Shown: positions 28,843 to 36,141 of the stretch, piece by piece | Numbering within the stretch: position 1 is the stretch's first letter | How the letters are laid out: the number at the start of each line of letters is the position of its first letter | Source of the DNA: Alteraquisediminimonas sediminicola | GTDB lineage: Bacteria; Pseudomonadota; Alphaproteobacteria; Sphingomonadales; Sphingomonadaceae | NCBI RefSeq assembly: GCF_019740335.1 | Contig: NZ_JAHXZS010000003.1 | Span: 62,001-126,000, forward strand | Length of the DNA: 64,000 nt | Reading direction: 5' to 3' | Notes under the pieces: generated by a model | Databases searched by the model: none | The model's input: only the letters and a program-made list of their open reading frames with translations | Told to the model about the DNA's origin: nothing | Program-made: the position numbers and the translations under genes

Positions 28843-28976
28843 GACATGATGTACTTTTATCATCCATTATCAGGGCGTGATTGAACCCATAAATCTATAT
28901 TTTACGTCATTCTATCGGCCATCCCTATATATAGATGCCGACAAATAATTAAGCACAGATTGCATTTTTACGGACG
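28843..28976 (+). repeat. Promoter block copy A (matches 58926-59052)
   Basis: Direct repeat of the segment at 58926-59052, in the same orientation. The core runs from AACCCATAAATC (28884) through ATCGGCC to CCTATATAT (about 28931) with about three differences from copy B; similarity continues more weakly on both sides, to the ATGTACTTTTAT motif (28849-28860) on the left and the ATTGCA box on the right. In both copies an acyl-CoA dehydrogenase gene lies to the left on the minus strand. Confidence 0.8.
28849..28860 (-). promoter_or_regulatory. Shared 12-base motif, copy 1
   Basis: On the minus strand ATAAAAGTACAT, 152 bases upstream of the acyl-CoA dehydrogenase start at 28697. Near-identical sequences sit upstream of the receptor at 38415 and of the dehydrogenase at 58843 in the same orientation. 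Possible binding site of the local TetR or LysR regulator; this is inference. Confidence 0.35.
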
Positions 28977-29023
28977 CTTCAATAGCTCCTTTGCAGTAAG
29001 AAAAAATGTCGAGGAGGAGGAGG

Positions 29024-29806
29024 ATGACGTTGGCGCAATATGACCTATTGGACATTCAGCGGCCGCGCGAGGGTCTCGCTATATTAACGCTGAACCGCCC
29101 CAATGCGATGAATGCGCTTTCACTGAACCTGCGCCGCCAACTTACCGGGGCTATCCGCGCGCTGGATCTGGACGGCAGCACCTCGGTCATTATCCTGACG
29201 GGTGCAGGCAAGGCGTTTTGCGCCGGTCTCGACCTCAAGGAAATGAGCAGCGACACTTCCGCACTCGCCAGTGACGCAACCGATAATCCGATCAGCGCCA
29301 TCCACCAATTCTCGGGCATCGTCATCGGGGCTATTAATGGGGCCGCGATCACCGGCGGCTTTGAACTCGCCCTCGCCTGCGACATTCTTATTGCATCAGA
29401 AGCTGCAAAATTCGCGGACACGCATATCCGGGTCGGGGCCATGCCGGGCTGGGAATTGTCCCAGCGCCTCAGCCGCACCATCGGCATCTATCGCGCCAAG
29501 CATCTGGCGATGACCGGCAAATATATCAGCGCCATGCAAGCAGAGGCATGGGGCATTGTCAGTGAAGTCGTGGCCGCAGAGGACCTGCTATCCAGCGCAT
29601 TGGCCATTGCCGACACGATGCTCGCCATGCCTGCAGCCTCTCTCAAAAGCTATAAGCGGCTGATTGACGATGGCTATGCTGTGACGCTCGCCGAAGGGCT
29701 GGAAATTGAGCGGCAACGCGCCAACACGCACAATCAAGCGGTGCAGCCAACGGAAATTGCCGCGCGACGCACCTCTATCCAGCATCATGGGAGTAACAGC
29801 GCCTGA
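29024..29806 (+). CDS. Enoyl-CoA hydratase/isomerase family protein (crotonase)
   Basis: Crotonase-fold enzyme, 260 residues from ATG 29024, which sits directly behind a GGAGGAGGAGG purine tract; an in-frame ATG at 29006 precedes that tract and is rejected. The oxyanion-hole segment is GKAFCAGLDLKEM. Of the two glutamates used by hydratases, the first is kept (ITGGFELALAC) but the second position reads DTHIRVGAMPGWEL, with His-Ile in place of Pro-Glu. It may therefore be an isomerase, a one-base hydratase or another crotonase reaction. First of two tandem crotonases controlled from promoter block A. Confidence 0.85.
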   Translation: MTLAQYDLLDIQRPREGLAILTLNRPNAMNALSLNLRRQLTGAIRALDLDGSTSVIILTGAGKAFCAGLDLKEMSSDTSALASDATDNPISAIHQFSGIVIGAINGAAITGGFELALACDILIASEAAKFADTHIRVGAMPGWELSQRLSRTIGIYRAKHLAMTGKYISAMQAEAWGIVSEVVAAEDLLSSALAIADTMLAMPAASLKSYKRLIDDGYAVTLAEGLEIERQRANTHNQAVQPTEIAARRTSIQHHGSNSA

Positions 29807-29894
29807 CGCCGATGCCGATGAGCCATGCATTGCAACCTCCTCGATCTGCCACGCTCCACAATCATACACCTATAATCGCACAGGGATATTTTGG

Positions 29895-30728
29895 ATGACT
29901 GACGCATTTGCATATCGTCACCTGATCGTGATCCGGGAAGGGGCCTTGCTTCGCGTCACCTTGAATCGGCCAGAGATTTATAACGCCCTCAATGATGATT
30001 TGGTCGATGAATTGCTCGATCTGTTTGGCAAGCTATACTGGCAGCACGACATTCGGGTTGTTCTTCTTGGCGGCAATGGCAAGCATTTCTGCGCCGGTCT
30101 AGATATGTCCGAACGATCCGGCGGCATCCCCGGCACAGGTGAAGCGCTGAAAGCACAACGCAAAATCAGTGAAATCGTCATCTCCATGCGCCGCTGCCCC
30201 CAACCCATCGTCGCCATGATCAATGGCGCGGCGAGCGGCGGCGGATTTGCGATCGCGCTCGCGAGCGATGTGCGCATCGCCACCCCGGACCTGCGCATGA
30301 ATGCCGCCTTCATCCGGGTTGGATTGAGCGCCTGCGATATCGGCGTCAGCTATTTCCTGCCGCGCATGGTGGGCGCATCCGTCGCCTCGGAATATATGCT
30401 GACGGGACGTTTTTTCACCGCCGACAAAGCCCTTGGCCTTGGCCTTATCTCCAGTATCGAGACCGCAGACACAATGCTGGCCTGCGCGGAAAAAATGGTG
30501 GCAGACATGCTCCACGCCACGCCGCTTGGCCTGCGGCTGACAAAAGAGGCCCTGAATTACGCTATCGACGCCAATGGTCTTGAAGCCGTTGTCGCCATGG
30601 AAGACCGCAACCAGATTCTGTGCGCGCAAAGCGAGGACTTTGCCGAGGGAATTGCTGCCTTTATGGAAAAACGGACCCCGCGTTACGCAGACGTCGACAC
30701 CCTATCGAGCACATGTAAAAAGGACTGA
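29895..30728 (+). CDS. Crotonase family protein lacking both hydratase glutamates
   Basis: A 277-residue crotonase starting at ATG 29895; an in-frame ATG at 29706 would overlap the previous gene. The oxyanion segment GKHFCAGLDMSE is intact. Both usual acid-base positions are changed: SGGGFAIALASD has Ile where Glu is expected, and MNAAFIRVGLSACDIGVSYFLPR has Phe for the second Glu, with an Asp in ACDIG further on. Such patterns occur in enoyl-CoA isomerases and ring-cleaving crotonases of steroid and terpenoid pathways, so a simple hydratase is unlikely. It is probably co-transcribed with the crotonase upstream. Confidence 0.85.
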   Translation: MTDAFAYRHLIVIREGALLRVTLNRPEIYNALNDDLVDELLDLFGKLYWQHDIRVVLLGGNGKHFCAGLDMSERSGGIPGTGEALKAQRKISEIVISMRRCPQPIVAMINGAASGGGFAIALASDVRIATPDLRMNAAFIRVGLSACDIGVSYFLPRMVGASVASEYMLTGRFFTADKALGLGLISSIETADTMLACAEKMVADMLHATPLGLRLTKEALNYAIDANGLEAVVAMEDRNQILCAQSEDFAEGIAAFMEKRTPRYADVDTLSSTCKKD

Positions 30729-30806
30729 AAATGGTGTGTCGACAGCCCCCCATGAGAATGAACCCATAAGCCCGACGGATATATCTATTTTATTCAGGTC
30801 AAAAAT

Positions 30807-31571
30807 ATGAGCACCTTGGAATTTCTAGCCCTAAGCAACATGGTCAACAGTAGCGAGGCCATGTTCGACCGACGGCGGCGCATATTGCGCGTGGCCCGCA
30901 AGATGATCGGCAGCGACGGCCTTGAACATTTCAACATGCGCGACCTCGGCAAGAAAGCGGATGTATCCACGCGCACCATCTACAATGCCTTTGGCAGCAA
31001 GGAGACTGTGATCGCGCTGGCCATTTACACCTTTTTCGAAAAATTCGTCACACATCTCCGCTTCGATACCGACGCCACCAGTTTTGACGGGGCATTGGAG
31101 CGCCAAATCACCAGCACTTTGCGCGATGTCGATTTTCCACAATTCATGACGGCGGTGGCAGGCCTGTATTTCTCGCCCACCCTGCATGAAGACATCGGCA
31201 CGGTATTACATGATCTGGCAACACGTTCATGGACGCCCTGGCTCGCCAAAATACAAGCACGCAGACAGTTGGAAAAATCCGTCAACATCAATGATCTGCT
31301 GATCGACCTGTCAAACCTGCAATATGCCAAGATTCACGAATGGTGCACAGGTGCCATCGATGCCGAAGCGTTTCTGATCAAAACACTTTGTGGCATTTTA
31401 TTGATGCTCTCGGGGGCGACCAAAGGGGAGGCGCGCGCGGAAATCAGAAAGACCTATATCGCCATCCAGCAAGATGAAAAATGGCGTAAATCTCTGTTTT
31501 CCGCTGCAAGAGCGCGCATAGATGCCATCAAAATGGAATCCCACAACATCAAGACGGGCGCATTGATATAA
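30807..31571 (+). CDS. TetR-family transcriptional regulator
   Basis: A 254-residue regulator. The N-terminal helix-turn-helix spans about residues 22-70 (RILRVARKMIGSDGLEHFNMRDLGKKADVSTRTIYNAFGSKETVIALAI), followed by a helical ligand-binding domain. It lies in the same direction as the two crotonases, 78 bases downstream of them. TetR proteins in acyl-CoA gene islands commonly sense acyl-CoA or the growth substrate. It is a candidate reader of the motif shared by three promoters in this island, though that link is unproven. Confidence 0.9.
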   Translation: MSTLEFLALSNMVNSSEAMFDRRRRILRVARKMIGSDGLEHFNMRDLGKKADVSTRTIYNAFGSKETVIALAIYTFFEKFVTHLRFDTDATSFDGALERQITSTLRDVDFPQFMTAVAGLYFSPTLHEDIGTVLHDLATRSWTPWLAKIQARRQLEKSVNINDLLIDLSNLQYAKIHEWCTGAIDAEAFLIKTLCGILLMLSGATKGEARAEIRKTYIAIQQDEKWRKSLFSAARARIDAIKMESHNIKTGALI

Positions 31572-31771
31572 AGCCCTTCACCAGGACAAAAAATGTCAGT
31601 GCGGCCTTGCAGCGCCCTGGCAATATCACCCCCTGCTTATGAACGTGCATCTGTTTTGCTTGCATCCGGCACATGTCGACCATAATCTACAACGCGTATT
31701 AAATTAGAGCATGACTCCGGAACGGAGCGCACACCCCTAAAATAACGATATCGGGATAAATGGAGAGGGAT

Positions 31772-33907
31772 ATGGGTTTAGGTCACATTTGGACCTGCAG
31801 CGTGGCGCTAGGGATATTCCTTGCGGGCTGTTCTGGGACAAGAGAAGACACCGGCGCCCGGATTATCGCGGCCGACAGTGAACCGCAGAATTGGCTCTCC
31901 ACAGGTCGCAATTATCAAGAAACACGATTCAGCCCATTAGATCAGATCAATGACGCCAACGTTGGTCAACTCGGGCTGGCATGGTCCTTTGATCTGGACA
32001 CAAATCGTGGCCAGGAAAGTACGCCGCTCGTCATTGATGGCAACATATACACCACCAGCGCTTGGTCCAAGGTGCAGGCATTTGACGGCATCACAGGGAA
32101 ACTGCGCTGGCAATTCGATCCAGAAGTGCCGGGTGACGCTGCGGTCAAAGCCTGTTGTGATGTCGTCAATCGCGGGGCTGCCTATTGGAATGGCAAGCTG
32201 TTCGTTGGCACCATTGATGGGCGCTTGATCGCCATCGATGCAGCCACAGGCAAGCAAATCTGGTCCACGGTCACGGTCGATCAGACGAAAAGCTATACGA
32301 TCACGGGCGCGCCACGCGTCGTCAAAGGCAAGGTCCTGATCGGCAATGGCGGGGCTGAGATGGGCGTGCGCGGCTATGTTTCCGCTTATGATGCCGAAAG
32401 CGGCAAAATGGCATGGCGCTTTTACACCGTGCCGGGCAAGCCGGGACAACCCGATGGAGCCGCCTCCGATGCCATTATCCAGAAACTGGCCAGTAAAACC
32501 TGGTCAACCCGCAGTTGGGATCTCACCAATGGCGGCGGCGGCGGCACGGTCTGGGATTCCATGGCATATGATCCCGAACTCGATCTGCTCTATATCGGCG
32601 TTGGCAATGGCAGTTACTGGCCGCAAAAATACCGCAGTCCAGAAGCCCCGCCGGGCGGCAATAATGACAATCTGTTCCTAGCCTCGATTGTCGCCTTGCG
32701 GCCTGAAACGGGCGAATATGTCTGGCATTATCAAATGACCCCGGGCGACGAATGGGATTACACATCAACCCAGCACATGATCTTGGCCGACCTGAAAATC
32801 GAGGGAAAAACCCGCAAGACATTGATGCAGGCGCCAAAAAATGGGTTTTTCTACGTGCTGGACCGAACCAATGGCCAGCTGATTTCGGCCAAGCCCTATA
32901 GCAAGGTCAATTGGGCGACCGGCATCGACATGAAGACGGGACGTCCCAACATCGTACCCGAAGCCCATTATTCCCAGACCGGCAAGCCATGGGTCGGCAT
33001 CCCCGGCCCTTTGGGCGCACATAGCTGGCCGCCAATGTCTTACAGCCCGAAAACGGGTCTGGTGTACATACCGACACATGAGCTGCCCTTTCTCTATTCG
33101 CTTCAACAACAATTCAAGGCGCTGCCAAAGGGCTATAATCTCGGGGTCAATCCGTCTGCGGGCAAAATGAATGTATCGCCAGCATCGCTGGCGAGCATCC
33201 GATCGTCACTGAAAGGCTATATCACCGCTTGGGACCCGATCGCCCAAAAGGAAATTTGGCGCGTCCCCCAGAACACCCCGGCCACCGGGGGCATGCTTTC
33301 AACCGCAGGCAATCTGCTGTTTGAGGGCGATGCGACCGGCATATTTGCCGCCTATGATGCACGCAATGGGCGCAAGCTCTGGACCTTCGACACCCAGACG
33401 GGCACGGTCGCAGCACCAATCACATGGGCCAAGAATGGCAAACAATATATTACATTGGTCGTTGGTTGGGGTACGATTGAAGGCTTGGCGAACGGGCCGA
33501 TCAACTGGTCCAATAAGGGACCAAGACTGAATAAAAGTCGCGTGCTGACCTTTGCATTGGGCGGCACCGCCAAATTGCCCGCCATGGCCGATGCACCCAT
33601 CAGGCAACTTAATCCACCGTCGCAATTCGCCAATGCCAACACCATCGAAGAAGGGCGTCAGATTTATCACCGGAGTTGCTATGGATGCCATGGCTATGAA
33701 GGGATGAGCGGCGGCGTTGTCCCCGACCTGCGCTATTCTGCAACGCTCGGTCAGGCTGATGCCTGGAATGCGGTCGTGATCGATGGCATACTCAGCGCCA
33801 ACGGCATGGTCTCGTTCAAGGAGAACTACACGCCTGCTCAACTCGAAAAAGTGCGCGCCTATATTATACAACAGGCCATCGTGACCCGAGATAGCGGGAG
33901 CAAATGA
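31772..33907 (+). CDS. PQQ-dependent quinohaemoprotein alcohol dehydrogenase, predicted lipoprotein
   Basis: Periplasmic oxidation of a primary or secondary alcohol, passing electrons via haem c. The 711 residues start at ATG 31772 behind GGAGAGGG (ATG 31760 is the alternative). A lipobox FLAGC (Cys20) suggests a lipid anchor. The eight-bladed propeller has PQQ-enzyme repeats (DAATGKQIW and similar), vicinal Cys128-Cys129 in VKACCDVVNRG, and the active-site acidic residues in GDEWDY (about 326-329). A C-terminal cytochrome c domain has CYGCH at 636-640 and a likely Met ligand in NGMVSF. The substrate is unknown; the island suggests a terpenoid-type alcohol. Confidence 0.92.
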   Translation: MGLGHIWTCSVALGIFLAGCSGTREDTGARIIAADSEPQNWLSTGRNYQETRFSPLDQINDANVGQLGLAWSFDLDTNRGQESTPLVIDGNIYTTSAWSKVQAFDGITGKLRWQFDPEVPGDAAVKACCDVVNRGAAYWNGKLFVGTIDGRLIAIDAATGKQIWSTVTVDQTKSYTITGAPRVVKGKVLIGNGGAEMGVRGYVSAYDAESGKMAWRFYTVPGKPGQPDGAASDAIIQKLASKTWSTRSWDLTNGGGGGTVWDSMAYDPELDLLYIGVGNGSYWPQKYRSPEAPPGGNNDNLFLASIVALRPETGEYVWHYQMTPGDEWDYTSTQHMILADLKIEGKTRKTLMQAPKNGFFYVLDRTNGQLISAKPYSKVNWATGIDMKTGRPNIVPEAHYSQTGKPWVGIPGPLGAHSWPPMSYSPKTGLVYIPTHELPFLYSLQQQFKALPKGYNLGVNPSAGKMNVSPASLASIRSSLKGYITAWDPIAQKEIWRVPQNTPATGGMLSTAGNLLFEGDATGIFAAYDARNGRKLWTFDTQTGTVAAPITWAKNGKQYITLVVGWGTIEGLANGPINWSNKGPRLNKSRVLTFALGGTAKLPAMADAPIRQLNPPSQFANANTIEEGRQIYHRSCYGCHGYEGMSGGVVPDLRYSATLGQADAWNAVVIDGILSANGMVSFKENYTPAQLEKVRAYIIQQAIVTRDSGSK

Positions 33908-34076
33908 CATGGCGACACTTGCGGCAACGCCTAATAAATTAACACCTGTTGTATTTTAATACCCTCTCGCCTAAAAGTTGCGGAGGAGATTCACACAAAC
34001 AGCATGTGATATGAAGAAATAAGATACACGACGCGACTGTCAGCCAACGAAGATCGGCAACAAGAGGGGATGCGAC

Positions 34077-35084
34077 ATGCATATCGAAATCAGGACGGTG
34101 CAATGCTTTGTTGCCTTGGCAGAAAAGCTCAACTTCAGCATTGCCGCTTCATCGCTGAACATGACCCAGCCCACCTTGTCCGCACAGATCAAGCGGTTGG
34201 AAGATGTGATCGGCTCCCCCTTATTTGTGCGTACAACGCGCAAGGTGGAAATGTCGGAAATGGGACAGGAAATCCTCCCCGCCGCCATCCGCTTGGTTGA
34301 CGCCCAACGCGATTTTCAAACCGCGCTGAGAAGCAGCAGAAGCACCGCCCATATCGGCACGCCATTTTACACGACGGGCATTCCTGAAAAGGAAAATCTC
34401 CTGCGCCAATTCGAGGTCGAATGCCCCGGTACGGAACTCGATCTGAAATATGCCTTCAAGCAGCAAATACTCTCCATGATCGACAGTCACACCATCGACC
34501 TGGCCTTGCTCATCAGCTTTCCCGTCGAGCGCGCCGAGTTCAATCGGGAGCAGTCACAGGTCGATCGCTCTGAAATCATCGTGCCCGACGATCTGCCGAG
34601 GATTACACTCGCCACAAGGCCGGTACTGATGGCGGTGCCAAAGGAGCACCCGCTGGCGCAATATGACGGCATCCCTCTGCATGCATTGCAAGGACATGAA
34701 ATCGGGATGCTTGACGCTAAGCATGGCGAATTCTTCACCAAGCAAATTCAATCCGTGTTGGAAAGCGGAGGGGCCCATGTGCATGTCCCATTGGAAGCAC
34801 ATGCACTCGCACTCGAACTTTACGTCCGCGAACGCCGTGTGCCGGTTATCTCCTTGGGCTGGTTCGGACAGCAATTGGATGTCGGCAACATCTTGTACAA
34901 GAAGATCGAGGGCATCTCTTTATGGACCGAACTGGCGCTGTTTCGCGCACGCGGCACCCCCAATAGCGCTACTCAGCGCTTATGGAAGGCCGCCGAACGT
35001 TTTGCCGCACGCAATCCGGAATTTGCACGCGCCAATTTCGCGGCGGCCATTCAGGTGGAACACGGCCATTCATACGCGAGCTAA
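34077..35084 (+). CDS. LysR-family transcriptional regulator
   Basis: A 335-residue regulator with the N-terminal winged helix-turn-helix (MHIEIRTVQCFVALAEKLNFSIAASSLNMTQPTLSAQIKRLEDVIGSPLFVRTTRKVEMSEMGQ) and a C-terminal effector domain. It follows the quinohaemoprotein gene by 169 bases and is convergent with the esterase gene, overlapping its 3' end by 15 bases. LysR regulators usually control a neighbouring divergent gene, but here the upstream gene is co-directional, so its targets are not obvious. Confidence 0.9.
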   Translation: MHIEIRTVQCFVALAEKLNFSIAASSLNMTQPTLSAQIKRLEDVIGSPLFVRTTRKVEMSEMGQEILPAAIRLVDAQRDFQTALRSSRSTAHIGTPFYTTGIPEKENLLRQFEVECPGTELDLKYAFKQQILSMIDSHTIDLALLISFPVERAEFNREQSQVDRSEIIVPDDLPRITLATRPVLMAVPKEHPLAQYDGIPLHALQGHEIGMLDAKHGEFFTKQIQSVLESGGAHVHVPLEAHALALELYVRERRVPVISLGWFGQQLDVGNILYKKIEGISLWTELALFRARGTPNSATQRLWKAAERFAARNPEFARANFAAAIQVEHGHSYAS

Positions 35085-36038
35085 TCCGAACTGCCGCGTC
35101 ATATAGGCGATCCAACTGGCATCAAGCGACTTACTGATGGATGCTTCCGGGTTCAGCCCTTCAAAACCATGGCAGGCGCCGGGATATAAATGAAATTCTG
35201 TCGGCACACCCGCTGCGACAAGTCGCTGCACATATGCCAACGCCTCATCTCGAAACAAATCCAACTCACCGACCGCGATGAAGGCAGGGGGCAGTCCGGC
35301 GAGCTTCTGGCTGCGCGCAGGGGCAGCATAAACGGGGATATTGCCCTCCAATGTTGACAGATACGCCTTCCACGCCAAGGCATTCGCATGGCGATTCCAG
35401 ACGCCCATATATTGATCTTCCTGGCTTGAAAGCGTCTGCTGGCGATCATCCAGCATCGGTGCCATTAGCGCCTGGAAAAGCGGCATTGGTAGACCTCGAT
35501 CCCGCGCCATCAGCCCAACAGCTGCGGCCAAGCCGCCCCCAGCACTGAAACCGCCCAAAGCGATCTGATCCTGTCGGACGCCAATCTCATCGCCATGCGC
35601 GACCAGCCACGCATAAGCAGCAAAGCCATCATGCAGGGCAGCCGGGAACGGATGCTCCGGCGCGAGCCGATATTCTACACTGATAAAGCGGCAATTGAGC
35701 GTCCTCGCCAGCCGGGCAGCCAGCGGATCGTCCTGCGCGGCATGGCCCATCACCATGCCGCCACCATGAAACCAGAGCAGCGCTGGCGTTGCCGACGGGC
35801 AGGACTCCGGCCTTGTGATGCGCAGCAACACATCAGGGCCATCCTCAGTTGCCGGCACGATAACCTCGTCGATCACGACGCCAATGGGTGCTGGCGCATT
35901 TAACTTTCCAGCGTCGGCAATATTTTGCATCACCGCGCGCGCAGCCGCCAGATTATTGAGGTCGAACAAAGGGCATGAATCGAGCTGCAGCATGCTAAAC
36001 ATTGCCGCCAGTTCAGGGTCTAGTCTTCTATCGACCAT
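35070..36038 (-). CDS. Alpha/beta hydrolase (hormone-sensitive lipase family)
   Basis: Esterase or lipase-type serine hydrolase of 322 residues. The HSL-type oxyanion motif is LLWFHGGGMVMG, the nucleophile elbow ALGGFSAGGGLAAA, and the catalytic acid and His lie in VGELDLFRDEALAY and GACHGFEG. There is no signal peptide, so it is cytoplasmic. It may open an ester or lactone; a BVMO encoded 12 kb away would produce such a substrate, which makes it a candidate partner. It lies downstream of the TonB receptor gene, separated by a strong hairpin. Confidence 0.88.
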   Translation of the reverse strand: MVDRRLDPELAAMFSMLQLDSCPLFDLNNLAAARAVMQNIADAGKLNAPAPIGVVIDEVIVPATEDGPDVLLRITRPESCPSATPALLWFHGGGMVMGHAAQDDPLAARLARTLNCRFISVEYRLAPEHPFPAALHDGFAAYAWLVAHGDEIGVRQDQIALGGFSAGGGLAAAVGLMARDRGLPMPLFQALMAPMLDDRQQTLSSQEDQYMGVWNRHANALAWKAYLSTLEGNIPVYAAPARSQKLAGLPPAFIAVGELDLFRDEALAYVQRLVAAGVPTEFHLYPGACHGFEGLNPEASISKSLDASWIAYMTRQFGLARV

Positions 36039-36081
36039 ATGGACTCCGTTTCTCGTTCATGGACATGATCAGGAACGACAA

Positions 36082-36117
36082 ACGGACGCATGACAGTGAA
36101 ATATGTCATGCGTCCGT
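36082..36117 (-). terminator. Perfect 14-bp hairpin between TonB receptor and esterase genes
   Basis: Arms ACGGACGCATGACA (36082-36095) and TGTCATGCGTCCGT (36104-36117) are exact inverted complements around an 8-base loop. On the minus strand it lies 25 bases after the receptor stop and is followed only by TTT, so a simple rho-independent terminator is weak. It may reduce read-through or protect the receptor mRNA. Confidence 0.55.
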
Positions 36118-36141
36118 CGTGACGTTCAAAGGATGTGAAAT

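Larger units (their letters stand above)
28698..29023. promoter_or_regulatory. Divergent promoter region between acyl-CoA dehydrogenase and crotonase genes
   Basis: AT-rich gap of 326 bases with no gene. It holds promoter block A (28843-28976), which is repeated at the far end of the catabolic island. Within it TTTACG (28901-28906) and TATATA (28926-28931) could drive the rightward crotonase genes. Confidence 0.55.
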
